A stretch of 64,000 bases of DNA, taken from Actinophytocola sp036378875 (GTDB taxonomy: Bacteria > Actinomycetota > Actinomycetes > Mycobacteriales > Pseudonocardiaceae). The notes beneath the pieces are model-generated. The model was not told where the DNA came from. It saw nothing but the letters and a program-made list of their open reading frames with translations, and did not search any database. The stretch is taken from contig NZ_DASUVO010000064.1 of assembly GCF_036378875.1 (NCBI RefSeq), positions 1 through 64,000 on the forward strand. The letters are read 5' to 3'. Below, in pieces: positions 17,293 through 26,369 of the stretch (position 1 is its first letter; each line of letters opens with the position of its first letter). The position numbers and the translations under genes are program-made.

Positions 17293-17309
17293 CGTTCACG
17301 TTCTTCTTG

Positions 17310-17346
17310 TGAGGGGCGCCTTCCCACTCGGGGGAGGCGCCCCTCA
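17310..17346. terminator. Hairpin terminator between convergent genes
   Basis: TGAGGGGCGCCT (17310-17321) and AGGCGCCCCTCA (17335-17346) form a perfect 12-bp stem with a 13-base loop. It serves the plus-strand membrane-protein pair. Its right arm reaches the stop of the minus-strand GH92 gene, so it may work in both directions. Confidence 0.8.
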
Positions 17347-20300
17347 CCGTGTCAGCAGCTCCACCTCGGCGAGCGTCACGGTGTCGCCGCCGGAGTTCTC
17401 GGTGATGTCCAGCCGGTAGCGCCGGTACAGCCCGGGGTTGGCCACCTTGAAGGGGCGGGTCTGGCGGCGCCAGCGGAAAGTCTCTCCCTGCCGGGAGTCC
17501 AGGACCGTCCACTGTGCTCCGTCGGCGGAACCGCGCAGTGTCCATGAGCGCGGGTCGTCGCCGAGTGTGCCGGACGTCAACGTGTAGTACCGCACCGTCG
17601 CGCCCTCGCCGGACAGTTGGTAGGCGAGCCAGGGTGTCGCCGTGCGGAACGTGACCTGCGTGCCGCTGTCGTCGTCGAACAGCGGAGCCACGTTGATGCC
17701 GTCGCTGCCCTCGCCGTGGCCGCCGACCGCGGCGTCACGCATGGGCCGGGGTACCGCGCCGTCCGGTGTGACCGAACGCGGCAGGGCGTTGTCCTCACAG
17801 CCCCAGGTGGACGGTCGCGGACCCATCCGGAAGTCCAGCACGGCGCCGCGGCTGATGACCGAATGGGGCAGGTGGACCTCGTTCCACGGCTTGCCGTTCA
17901 CGGAAAGCCCTTGCACGTAGATGTTCTGGCGGCTGTTGTTCGGTGCGTTGACGACCAGCTCGTTGCCGTTGTCCATGCGCACCACCGCCCGCCGGAACAG
18001 CGGCGAGCCGATGACGTAGGTCGGGCTGCCGACACCGAGCGGGTAGATCCCCAGCGCGCTGAACAGCCACCACGCGGACATCTCGCCGTTGTCCTCGTCG
18101 CCGCTGTACCCCTGGCCGATCTCACTGCCGGAGTACAGACGGGACAACACCTCCCGCACCTTCTCCTGCACCCGCCAGGCCGCGGCCGCGTGGGCGTACA
18201 TGTAGATGATGTGGTGCGACGGCTGGTTGCTGTGGCCGTACTGTCCCATTCGGACATCGCGGGCCTCGGTCATCTCGTGGATCACCCGGCGGTACGCGCC
18301 CCGCGCCCGTCCGGTTTCCGGTGTGGCGAAGAACTCGTCGAGGCGGGCGGCGAGCGCGGCGCGACCGCCGAGCAGACCGGCGAGGCCCGCGCCGTCGTGC
18401 GGCACGCTGAACGCGGTGTTCCAGCCGTTGGTCTCGACGTAGTCACCGCCCCACGCACGCGGGTCGAGGTCTCCTGACGCGTGCCGAGGTTCGCCGTTCT
18501 CCTTGCGCCCCACGAAGAAGCCGTTCGCTGGGTCGAACGCGTTGACGTAGTGCAGTGCCCGGTCGAGGAAGTACTCGTGTAACTCGGTGTCGCCGAGTTC
18601 GCGGGCCATCGCGGCGATGGCGAAGTCGTTGACGGCACCCTCGAGCGTCCACGACAGACCGTACTCGGTGGAGGTGGGGGTGTAGCCGAGGAAGAGTGAC
18701 CGCTCGATGCCCTTGCGCCCCACGCCATTGACGTCCGGCGCGACGGTGGCGTTGCGCAGTGCGGCGTCGTAGGCGGACTGGATGTCGAAGTTCCGCACGC
18801 CCTTCAGGTAGGCGTCGGCGAACGCCACGTCGGAGCTGGTGCCGGTCATGAGGTCGGCGTAGCCGGGGGAGGACCAGCGGGCGATCCAGCCGCCGTCGCG
18901 GTACTGCTGCACGAACCCGTCGATCAGCTCGCCGGCGTGGTTGGGGGTGAGCAGCGCGTACGCCGGCCACACGGTCCGGTAGGTGTCCCAGAACCCGTTG
19001 TTGACATAGATCTTTCCGGGCCGCACGGCCTTCCCGGTGTGGGTTGGACTGTCCTTCTTGGACGACGGCACGACCGGGCTGGCGTAGGCGATGTTCTGCA
19101 CCTCGTCGGTGCCGGTGTTCTCGTGGCCGCGGTTGGGATAGAGGTAGAGCCGGTACAGGTTGGAGTACAGCGTGACGAGCTGGTCCTCGGTCGCGCCCTC
19201 GACCTCGACCCGGCCGAGGAAGGAGTCCCACGCATCGGCTGCGCGGTCGCGGACGGTCTCGAACGTGTCGGCGTCCGGGATCTCCAGCCACAGGTTCTTC
19301 TTCGCCTGCGCGAGGCTGATCAGCGAGGTGGCGACCCGCATCGTGACAACGGTCGGGCCGTTGAGGTCCGGCTCGAACTTGAGGTAACCGCTGACCTTGC
19401 GGGAGAACCAGTGCCACAGCCGGCCGCTCGCCGAGATGGCGCGGTCGAAGGTGGCGTAGACGAACAGCCGACCGGCCCCCTCGGACAGTCCACTGCGGAC
19501 GTCGGACCAGCCCGTCACGACGCCGGCGACCGGATCGATCGTGAGCTGGCCGTGGCGGGTGATGTTGTCGAAGACCAGGTTCGCGTCCTCGCCGGGAAAG
19601 GTGAAGCGGAAGATCGCGGCGTGGTCGGTCGGCGCGATCTCGGCCGTGATGCCGCTGGTGAACCGGACGCGGTAGTGGTGCGGGCCGGCGTTCTCGTTGC
19701 CGTGCCGGAAGGTGAGCTGCCGCCTGCAGCGCCACGAGCTGGGCTTCTTCGCCGCCGCGGACGGCAGCACCTGGAAGGTCTGCCGGTCACCCATCCACGG
19801 ACTGGGCAGGTGGCTCGCGGCGAACGCCTGCAGTGCCGGCAGATTCTGGTCGTTGTTGTGCCGGTGGTAGCTGTACTGCCAGCCGAGCGCGCCCGCGTCG
19901 GTGACGGGAGTCCAGAACGTGAAGCCGTGCGGGACTGCCGTGGCGGGGACGGTGTTGCCGCGCGAGTACGCCTTGGTGGAGTCGCTGCCCCGGGTGGTCA
20001 CCACGTACTCGACGGGCCGGCGCCGCGACGGTTCGGGACGATCCGTGATCCTGATGTCGTCGAGCCAGCCGGCGTACTCGGCGGGACCGTCGGGGTTGTC
20101 GTAGGTGAGGAGCGCGCGGACGGCGACCTTGCCCTCGGCGACCGCGCCGAGCCGGACACTGCGGTAGTTCCACTGGTTGGGGGTGAGCGCCTTCGACGCG
20201 CCCTGCCCCCGGGCGGTCAGCGGGAAGCCGAGCTGGTCGGTCGCGCCGAGGTCACTGAGATAGGTGCCGTCGGAGAACGCGAGGTCGACCGCGACGTACG

Positions 20301-20622
20301 TGCTCGGGAAGCGCAGGTCGTCGCCGCGTGGTTCCGGGAACACGACGTAGGACAGCTCGGTGTCCTCACCGATGGGCAGGTCCAGCTGGTACAGCTTGTT
20401 GGTGACGCTGCCCGGGCCCTGCGCCGTGTGCGAACCGGCGTACCGCAGCGCACGCAGGCCCGTGAAGCCGACGCGCCGCTTGGCGGTGGCCGGCTTCTTC
20501 GGCCCCTTACCCTCGCGGGTGCTCATCGTGGCGCCGGAGGCGCGGTCGGGTTCGCCGGTGTCGACCCAGGTCAGCGGCGGGTCGGTGTTCTCGAACGACG
20601 AGAAGAAACCCCGAGCCTTCAA
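17344..20622 (-). CDS. GH92 family alpha-mannosidase, 1092 aa
   Basis: Exo-acting calcium-dependent alpha-mannosidase of the GH92 family. The N-terminal beta-domain includes N-T-V-P-A-T-A-V-P-H-G-F near residue 225. The (alpha/alpha)6 catalytic part contains N-N-G-F-W-D-T-Y-R-T-V-W-P-A-Y near 545, G-Q-Y-G-H-S-N-Q-P-S-H-H near 795 and G-Y-S-G-D-E-D-N-G-E-M near 850, with acidic catalytic residues. The last ~130 residues are a discoidin-like carbohydrate-binding domain (W-T-L-R-G-S-A-D-G...). A second beta-domain precedes the catalytic core. No signal peptide is seen at the TTG start at 20622, unusual for this family; the true N-terminus may differ or the enzyme is intracellular. Confidence 0.9.
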   Translation of the reverse strand: MKARGFFSSFENTDPPLTWVDTGEPDRASGATMSTREGKGPKKPATAKRRVGFTGLRALRYAGSHTAQGPGSVTNKLYQLDLPIGEDTELSYVVFPEPRGDDLRFPSTYVAVDLAFSDGTYLSDLGATDQLGFPLTARGQGASKALTPNQWNYRSVRLGAVAEGKVAVRALLTYDNPDGPAEYAGWLDDIRITDRPEPSRRRPVEYVVTTRGSDSTKAYSRGNTVPATAVPHGFTFWTPVTDAGALGWQYSYHRHNNDQNLPALQAFAASHLPSPWMGDRQTFQVLPSAAAKKPSSWRCRRQLTFRHGNENAGPHHYRVRFTSGITAEIAPTDHAAIFRFTFPGEDANLVFDNITRHGQLTIDPVAGVVTGWSDVRSGLSEGAGRLFVYATFDRAISASGRLWHWFSRKVSGYLKFEPDLNGPTVVTMRVATSLISLAQAKKNLWLEIPDADTFETVRDRAADAWDSFLGRVEVEGATEDQLVTLYSNLYRLYLYPNRGHENTGTDEVQNIAYASPVVPSSKKDSPTHTGKAVRPGKIYVNNGFWDTYRTVWPAYALLTPNHAGELIDGFVQQYRDGGWIARWSSPGYADLMTGTSSDVAFADAYLKGVRNFDIQSAYDAALRNATVAPDVNGVGRKGIERSLFLGYTPTSTEYGLSWTLEGAVNDFAIAAMARELGDTELHEYFLDRALHYVNAFDPANGFFVGRKENGEPRHASGDLDPRAWGGDYVETNGWNTAFSVPHDGAGLAGLLGGRAALAARLDEFFATPETGRARGAYRRVIHEMTEARDVRMGQYGHSNQPSHHIIYMYAHAAAAWRVQEKVREVLSRLYSGSEIGQGYSGDEDNGEMSAWWLFSALGIYPLGVGSPTYVIGSPLFRRAVVRMDNGNELVVNAPNNSRQNIYVQGLSVNGKPWNEVHLPHSVISRGAVLDFRMGPRPSTWGCEDNALPRSVTPDGAVPRPMRDAAVGGHGEGSDGINVAPLFDDDSGTQVTFRTATPWLAYQLSGEGATVRYYTLTSGTLGDDPRSWTLRGSADGAQWTVLDSRQGETFRWRRQTRPFKVANPGLYRRYRLDITENSGGDTVTLAEVELLTR

Positions 20623-20676
20623 TTTCCGTCCCCCGATCAGGTGACTGACGTGGCGGTGATCCTATTGAATGCGGTC

Positions 20677-21507
20677 ATGCATCCCGCACGTCGACTCTGG
20701 GCGACCCTCGAACCGCTGCACGCGCTCGTGTACTTCACCCCCGAAGTTCGCGAGGCCGGCAAGGCGATCGGGCTGCGCGGCTACTGGGACACCTACTTCG
20801 CGTTCCGCGCAGCGCCGCTGGGACCGGTCTCGGCGCCCGCCGTGGTCGCGATGTTCGCCGGGTTCGAGCCGGGCATGGTGGCGCGCTCGCTGCCGTCGGC
20901 GTGGTCGCGGGCCTCGGTCGAGACATGTCTCGCCACGCGGTCCACGGTGGCCGCCGACGCGATGCGGACGGTCGGGGTCTTGGCGGACGCGTGCGCGACC
21001 GCCGTGTCGCTGCTCTCGCCGCTGGATCTCGCCACGACCGGCCGCCCCCTCGGCGCGGCCAACGCCGCGCTGCCGCTGCCCGACGACCCGGTCGGAGCGC
21101 TGTGGCAGATCACCACCACGCTGCGGGAACACCGCGGCGACGGCCATGTCGCGGCGCTGACGGCGGCCGGGCTGTCCGGCCTGGACGCGGTGCAGCTGCA
21201 GCTGGCCCCGAAGGGTCTGGACGCGGAGACGATGCGGCAGGTACGCGGCTGGTCGGTGGACCAGTGGGCCTCGGCACGGTCGTCGCTGCTCGAACGAGGC
21301 CTGCTGGAGGAGGGCGGCCTCACCGCCGACGGCACCGCGCTGCTGGCGGGCATCGAGGAGACGACCGACTCCCTCGCCTGGCACGGCGGCCTGTCCACGG
21401 TGCCGGTGGACGAGGTGGTCGAGGTCCTCGCGCCCGCGGTGGCGGCCGTGTGGGGATCCGGACTGGTGCCCGCCTTCAACCCGGTTGGCGTCCCGCGTAC
21501 CTCTTGA
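20677..21507 (+). CDS. SCO6745 family protein, 276 aa
   Basis: Begins P-A-R-R-L-W-A-T-L-E-P-L-H-A-L-V-Y-F-T-P-E, the usual start of this actinobacterial family, then a Gly/Tyr segment (G-L-R-G-Y-W-D-T-Y-F-A-F-R) and a C-terminal winged-helix-like part (L-T-A-A-G-L-S-G-L-D-A...L-L-E-R-G-L-L-E). The family is often annotated as a helix-turn-helix protein, but its ligand and targets are unknown to me. ATG at 20677 is chosen by family length; upstream GTG/TTG codons at 20656-20667 are alternatives. Divergent from GH92. Confidence 0.8.
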   Translation: MHPARRLWATLEPLHALVYFTPEVREAGKAIGLRGYWDTYFAFRAAPLGPVSAPAVVAMFAGFEPGMVARSLPSAWSRASVETCLATRSTVAADAMRTVGVLADACATAVSLLSPLDLATTGRPLGAANAALPLPDDPVGALWQITTTLREHRGDGHVAALTAAGLSGLDAVQLQLAPKGLDAETMRQVRGWSVDQWASARSSLLERGLLEEGGLTADGTALLAGIEETTDSLAWHGGLSTVPVDEVVEVLAPAVAAVWGSGLVPAFNPVGVPRTS

Positions 21508-21576
21508 CCTCCACTTTGGTGGAACTCCTAGCGTCGGCTACCGAAACTGTCGGTGGGTCGTGCGAGGGTGGCCGTC

Positions 21577-23451
21577 ATGGACATGGAGACCACAGCGTGG
21601 ATGTCGCTGTACAACACGATGAACGCGACGGACGACCGCCGCCCGTTCTCGGTGGCGACGTTACGCCGTATCGGCCGGTTCGCCCGGCGGCACAGACGTA
21701 TGCTCGCGTGGTTCCTCATGCTCAGCGTGGTGACCGCGGTCCTGGCGGTGGCGACGCCGGTGCTCGCCGGCTGGGTCGTGGACGCGATCGTGGCGAGATC
21801 GTCGCTGCGCCTGGTCGTGGTGTTCGCCGTGCTGATCGCGGTCATCGCCGTCGCGGAGGCGGCGCTGGGGCTGGTCTCGCGGTGGCTGTCGGCGCGGATC
21901 GGTGAGGGGCTGATCCTCGACCTGCGCACGGCGGTGTTCGACCACGTCCAGAAGATGCCGGTCGCGTTCTTCATGCGTACCCGCACCGGCGCGCTCGTCT
22001 CGCGGCTGAACAACGACGTGGTGAGCGCACAGCACGCGTTCTCCTCCACCCTGTCCGGGGTGCTGTCGAACGTGGTGATGCTGGTGCTGACGCTGGCCGT
22101 CATGATCGGCGTGTCGTGGCAGATCACACTGATGGCGCTGGTGCTGCTACCCGTGTTCGTCGTGCCGGCCCGGCGGATGGGGGCGCGGCTGGCCAAGCTG
22201 GAGCGGGAGGCCGCCAACCACAACTCGATGATGAGCACGCAGATGACCGAGCGGTTCTCCGCGCCTGGCGCGACGCTGGTGAAGCTGTTCGGCCGGCCGG
22301 CGGACGAGTCGGCGGAGTTCGCCGCGCGGGCGCGGCGGGTGGCCGACATCGGGGTGCGCACGGCGATGGCGCAGTCCGTGTTCGTGACCGCGTTGACGCT
22401 GGTGTCAGCACTCGCGCTGGCGCTCGTGTACGGCGTCGGCGGCTGGTTCGCGTTCGCCGGCACGCTCGAGCCGGGTGCGGTGGTGTCGCTGGCGTTCCTG
22501 CTCACCAGGCTGTACGCGCCACTGACGGCTCTGGCCAGTGCGCGAGTCGAGGTGATGAGCGCGCTGGTGGCGTTCGAGCGGGTGTTCGAGGTGCTCGACC
22601 TGAAACCGCTGATCGCGGAGAAACCAGACGCGGGGACGGTGCCCGACGGGCCGGTATCGGTGGAGTTCGACAAGGTGTCGTTCGCCTACCCCTCGGCGTC
22701 CGCGGTGTCACTGGCCTCGCTGGAGGAGGTGGCGAAGCTCGACACACGGGGCGGCGTCGAGGTGCTGCACGACGTGTCCTTCCGGGTGGAGGCGGGACAA
22801 CTGGTCGCGCTCGTCGGCTCGTCGGGCGCGGGGAAGTCGACGATCGCGTCCCTGGTGCCCCGGCTCTACGACGTGGACTCGGGCGCCATCCGCCTCGCGG
22901 GGACGGACGTGCGGGACGTGTCGTTCGCGTCGCTGCGGGAGGCGACGGGCACGGTCACGCAGGACGGGCACCTCTTCCACGAGTCGGTGCGGTCGAACCT
23001 GCTGTTCGCCGCGCCTGGTGCTGCCGAGGCGGATCTCTGGGAGGTGCTGACCCGGGCCCGCCTGGACACCCTGGTCCGGTCGCTGCCGGACGGGTTGGAC
23101 ACGATCGTGGGGGAGCGGGGCTACCGGCTCTCGGGCGGCGAGCGGCAGCGGCTGACGATCGCCCGGCTGCTGCTGGCGAAGCCGCGGCTCGTGATCCTGG
23201 ACGAGGCGACCGCACACCTGGACTCGACGTCCGAGGCAGCGGTGCAGGAAGCGCTCGTCGAAGCGCTGTCGGGCCGGACCGCGCTGGTGATCGCGCACCG
23301 GCTGTCGACCGTGCGGGCGGCGGACCTGATCCTGGTCGTGGAGGACGGCCGGATCGTGGAGCGGGGCACCCACGAGTCGCTACTGGCCGCCGGCGGGAGG
23401 TACGAGGAGCTGTACCGGACGCAGTTCGCGGACACGGCCGCGGTCTCATAA
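21577..23451 (+). CDS. ABC exporter, fused permease-ATPase, 624 aa
   Basis: Half-transporter that should act as a homodimer. Six membrane helices lie in residues ~30-320 and the ATPase domain in 345-620. Walker A is G-S-S-G-A-G-K-S-T, signature L-S-G-G-E-R-Q-R, Walker B L-V-I-L-D-E-A-T and switch I-A-H-R-L, all intact. A ~20-residue insert (S-L-A-S-L-E-E-V) precedes the Walker A strand, as in several actinobacterial multidrug-type exporters. ATG at 21577 has GAGGGTGG upstream. Substrate unknown; both neighbours are unrelated. Confidence 0.9.
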   Translation: MDMETTAWMSLYNTMNATDDRRPFSVATLRRIGRFARRHRRMLAWFLMLSVVTAVLAVATPVLAGWVVDAIVARSSLRLVVVFAVLIAVIAVAEAALGLVSRWLSARIGEGLILDLRTAVFDHVQKMPVAFFMRTRTGALVSRLNNDVVSAQHAFSSTLSGVLSNVVMLVLTLAVMIGVSWQITLMALVLLPVFVVPARRMGARLAKLEREAANHNSMMSTQMTERFSAPGATLVKLFGRPADESAEFAARARRVADIGVRTAMAQSVFVTALTLVSALALALVYGVGGWFAFAGTLEPGAVVSLAFLLTRLYAPLTALASARVEVMSALVAFERVFEVLDLKPLIAEKPDAGTVPDGPVSVEFDKVSFAYPSASAVSLASLEEVAKLDTRGGVEVLHDVSFRVEAGQLVALVGSSGAGKSTIASLVPRLYDVDSGAIRLAGTDVRDVSFASLREATGTVTQDGHLFHESVRSNLLFAAPGAAEADLWEVLTRARLDTLVRSLPDGLDTIVGERGYRLSGGERQRLTIARLLLAKPRLVILDEATAHLDSTSEAAVQEALVEALSGRTALVIAHRLSTVRAADLILVVEDGRIVERGTHESLLAAGGRYEELYRTQFADTAAVS

Positions 23452-23488
23452 CCACCCATGAGGGCCCGGCGTCGGGTGGAATGGAGGC

Positions 23489-23980
23489 ATGTCGATACCT
23501 GTACCGCGGCCGACCGACGTCATCCGGTGGACGGCGAACACCGTTGCCACCGCCGCTTCCGTGCCCGGCCGTGTCGTGGCGTTGTTGAGCGGGGCCGAGT
23601 CGGTGGTCGCCCGCGCGAACGAGCTGGTGCGCGGCACGGAACGGGCGATCGCCGGTGCCGAACAGGCGGTGGCGCACGCCCAGCGGGTGACCGCGGCGGC
23701 CGAGGAACAAGTTGCCGCGACCCGCCCAATGATCGAGTTCGTCGAGGAGTTCAGCGCGCACGAGGTGCAGGCGGCGATCAGGCTGGTCGACGAGCTGCCG
23801 CGGCTGGCGCAGCACCTCAACGACGACCTGCTGCCGATACTGAACACCCTCAACCGCGTCGGCCCCGACATCCACGAGCTGCTGGACGTCGTGAAGGACG
23901 TGCGCCAGGCCATCCTGGGCATCCCCGGGTTCGATTACCTGCGCCGCCGAGGTGAGGGCAAGGACAACGAGGATGAATGA
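23489..23980 (+). CDS. Phasin-like coiled-coil hypothetical protein, 163 aa
   Basis: All-helical protein. Residues 10-80 are Ala/Val/Glu-rich with heptad character (A-I-A-G-A-E-Q-A-V-A-H-A-Q). A second helical part (P-R-L-A-Q-H-L-N-D-D-L-L-P-I-L-N-T-L) follows, and then a conserved-looking segment D-I-H-E-L-L-D-V-V-K-D-V-R-Q-A-I. The tail is charged. No membrane span. Such proteins are widespread in Actinobacteria with no assigned role. It lies 37 bases after the ABC exporter and may be co-transcribed with it. Confidence 0.7.
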   Translation: MSIPVPRPTDVIRWTANTVATAASVPGRVVALLSGAESVVARANELVRGTERAIAGAEQAVAHAQRVTAAAEEQVAATRPMIEFVEEFSAHEVQAAIRLVDELPRLAQHLNDDLLPILNTLNRVGPDIHELLDVVKDVRQAILGIPGFDYLRRRGEGKDNEDE

Positions 23981-24013
23981 CTATTCGGTTGATCGCATGA
24001 TTATCCTGGCGTT

Positions 24014-24727
24014 GTGATCGATCAGCTGATGCGTGCCGCGTGGCCCGCGCTGGAGGAAGTACCCGTGGACGGATGGCTTGCCCGGTTCTCCGGTGGGGTG
24101 ACGCAGCGGGCCAACTCGGTTCTGCCGCTTGCCGCCCCTGTCGACCTGGACCGTGCTCTGACCCGCGTCGAGGCGTTGTACGCCGACCGCGGGCTACCCG
24201 CGATCTTCCAGCTCGGTCCGGACAGCGAGCCTGGCACGCTCGACCGGGTGCTGGCCGAGCGCGGCTACGAGACCGGCTCGCCGACCTCGATCCAGACAGC
24301 CAAGATCGACGGGGTGACCCGTCCGGCCGGGGTGGCCGTCGCCGAGGCGCCTGACCAGGACTGGCTCGACCTCTGGTGGGCCGTCGACGGACGAGGTGAC
24401 GCCGACGCGCTCTCACTCGCGGTGAAGATCCTCACCGGCGGGCCGGCCCTCTACGCCACGATCAACGACGAGTACGGGGCGGCGGCGGTCGGGCGGCTGG
24501 CGCTCGTCGGCGAGTGGGGTGGCGTGTACTGCATGGCCGTGCGTGCCGACGTGCGCCGTCGCGGGCTCGGTGCCGCGGTACTGGCCGGCCTGCACGCCGC
24601 CGGCCGCGAGCGCGGCGTGACCCGAACCTGGCTGCACGTACTCGCCGAGAACGCCGCGGCCCAGCAGCTGTACGCGCGCCACGGGTACGCGCAGGTCAGC
24701 ACGTACCACTACCGAACCCAACGGTGA
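24014..24727 (+). CDS. GNAT family N-acetyltransferase, 237 aa
   Basis: Acetyl-CoA-dependent acetyltransferase. The C-terminal GNAT core carries motif A, V-R-A-D-V-R-R-R-G-L-G-A-A-V-L near residues 180-195, and the ending A-A-Q-Q-L-Y-A-R-H-G-Y. The N-terminal ~100 residues (P-A-L-E-E-V-P-V-D-G-W-L-A-R-F-S-G-G-V-T-Q-R-A-N-S-V) form a second, degenerate GNAT-like domain common in actinobacterial two-domain members. GTG start at 24014. Acceptor unknown. Confidence 0.85.
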   Translation: MIDQLMRAAWPALEEVPVDGWLARFSGGVTQRANSVLPLAAPVDLDRALTRVEALYADRGLPAIFQLGPDSEPGTLDRVLAERGYETGSPTSIQTAKIDGVTRPAGVAVAEAPDQDWLDLWWAVDGRGDADALSLAVKILTGGPALYATINDEYGAAAVGRLALVGEWGGVYCMAVRADVRRRGLGAAVLAGLHAAGRERGVTRTWLHVLAENAAAQQLYARHGYAQVSTYHYRTQR

Positions 24728-24904
24728 CGCGCCCGCAGTAGGTCCTGCCCCTCTCAGGGCTCGCCGCGCTGAGGCGCGTCTGCGCTCGGCAGCAGCGGCG
24801 ACGTGGCCACCAAGACGGCCGTATGGCTTCGGCGTGACCCACTCCGTTCCTTTCGTCGAATCCATTCGGCTCAGCGCCATCAACCAACCCAGCCTGGCAA
24901 GTCC

Positions 24905-25025
24905 ACTCCCCCAAGCTCGTCACAGAAATCTTCAATTCACTATATTGATGTCCGATTTTTCGTCGAGGACCGTGGGCGTGGGCGGACGTGCCTCACTGGC
25001 GTAAAGAAGCAGAGAAGGGGAGGGG
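24905..25025 (+). repeat. Dispersed intergenic repeat, copy A (~120 nt)
   Basis: One of three related copies (with 32836-32958 and 47435-47560). The order is a C-rich left end (ACTCCCCC, 24905-24912), imperfect palindrome TTCAAT-N7-ATTGATG (24931-24950), TCCGATTTTT, a variable middle, AAAGAAGCAGAG, and a G-rich right end (GGGGAGGGG, 25017-25025). The distance from the left CTCCCC to the core ATTGATG is 38 bases in copies A and B and 40 in C. It lies between convergent genes. The remaining ~180 bases of this gap, 24728-24904, show no gene. Confidence 0.75.
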
Positions 25026-25058
25026 TCACCGTGCTGTCCGGCGGTCATGGTGACCGCC

Positions 25059-26369
25059 TTAGCAGGTAGAGAGGAACCGGTCCAGTACGTTCACTCCGAA
25101 CCGGAGGCCCTCGATCGGCACGCGTTCGTCCACACCGTGGGCCATGAGGCGGTGGTCGAAGCCCTCCGGCAGGTACAGCGGGGCGAAGCCGAAGCAGTTG
25201 ATGCCCAGGCGGGCGAAGGCCTTCGCGTCCGTGCCGCCGCCCATGCAGAACGGCACCACTACCGCCTCCGGGTCGAAGGCACGCAATGAGGCCGCCATGG
25301 CGTCGAACCACGGCGACTCGACCGGTGCCTCTACCGCGGGCTGGTGCTGGACGAACTCGCGTCGCACCCTCGGGCCGATGAGCCGGTCGATCTCCGCCAT
25401 CAACTCGTCCTCGGTGCCCGGTAAGACTCGGGTGTCGACCAGCGCGGACGCCGTCCCGGGGATCACGTTGACCTTGTAGCCGGCGGTGAGCACGGTCGGG
25501 GTGGTGCTGTTGCGGACGGTGTTTTCGATGATCTTCGCGGCGGTGCCGAGCCGGCGCAGGGTCTCGTCCATGTCGTCGAGGTCGACCTCGATGCCCAGTG
25601 CTGGGCCGGCCTTGTCCAGGAAAGCGCGGACGGCGGGTGTCAGGTGGACGGGCCAGCGGTGGGCGGCCAGTTCGGAGAGGGCGTGCACCAGGTGGGTGAC
25701 GGCGTTGTCGTCGTTGCGGCGGGAGCCGTGTCCGGCGCGGCCCGTGGCGGTGAGTCGCAGGTGGGAGGTGCCGCGTTCGGCGGTCGCGACCGGGTACAGG
25801 CGGACCGGGGTGCCGTCGGAGTGTGTCGCGCGGATCGTGTAGCCGCCGGACTCGCTGATCGCGGCCGCGCAGCCGTCGAACAGTGCGGGGTGCTCGTCGA
25901 CCAGCCAGTGGGCGCCCCACTCGCCGCGGTCCTCCTCGTCGGCGACGAACGCGATGACGATGTCCCGGCGGGGGATCCTGCCTTCCACCGACCAGCGGGA
26001 CAGCGTGGCCAGGATCGTCGAGCACATGTCCTTCATGTCGACGGCGCCGCGGCCCCACACGAAGCCGTTGCGGATCTCTCCGGCGAACGGCGGGACGGAC
26101 CATTCGGCGGGGTCGGCCGGTACGACGTCGAGGTGGGCGTGTACGAGCAGCGGCGGGAGCGACTGGTCGGCGCCGGCGACCCGTGTCACGACGTTGGATC
26201 GGCCGGGGGAGCGTTCGAGCAGTCGCGGCGCGTACCCGAAGTCGGTCAGGTGCTCGGCCACGTACTCGGCGATCGCTCGTTCCCCGAGCAGCGACTCACC
26301 GTCGCCGAGGTTGGTGGTGTCGAACCTGATCAGTTCCGCGCACAGTTCCTCGACCGCGAGCTCACCCAT
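25059..26369 (-). CDS. M20/M25/M40 family metallopeptidase, 436 aa
   Basis: Paralogue of the protein at 5449. It carries the metal-binding set: H-A-H-L-D-V-V-P-A-D near residue 78, G-R-G-A-V-D-M-K-D near 110, D-E-E-D-R near 145 (catalytic Glu), late His in M-A-H-G-V-D-E-R. The lid domain contains R-A-G-H-G-S-R. Its start overlaps the stop of the DppA-type gene by 8 bases, so the two are coupled and probably work together on peptides brought in by the divergent importer. ATG start at 26369. Confidence 0.88.
   Translation of the reverse strand: MGELAVEELCAELIRFDTTNLGDGESLLGERAIAEYVAEHLTDFGYAPRLLERSPGRSNVVTRVAGADQSLPPLLVHAHLDVVPADPAEWSVPPFAGEIRNGFVWGRGAVDMKDMCSTILATLSRWSVEGRIPRRDIVIAFVADEEDRGEWGAHWLVDEHPALFDGCAAAISESGGYTIRATHSDGTPVRLYPVATAERGTSHLRLTATGRAGHGSRRNDDNAVTHLVHALSELAAHRWPVHLTPAVRAFLDKAGPALGIEVDLDDMDETLRRLGTAAKIIENTVRNSTTPTVLTAGYKVNVIPGTASALVDTRVLPGTEDELMAEIDRLIGPRVRREFVQHQPAVEAPVESPWFDAMAASLRAFDPEAVVVPFCMGGGTDAKAFARLGINCFGFAPLYLPEGFDHRLMAHGVDERVPIEGLRFGVNVLDRFLSTC

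Noticed and set aside
18937..20676. Long plus-strand open frame opposite the GH92 gene
   Set aside because: It is the antisense shadow of a gene with clear GH92 motifs; only its last part (from 20677) is a real gene.
24905..25025. AT-rich repeat simply as a rho-independent terminator
   Set aside because: The stem is AT-rich and weak (7 bp), the T-run starts several bases after the stem, and the C/G-rich ends with fixed spacing are not explained by termination alone; still possible as part of its role.
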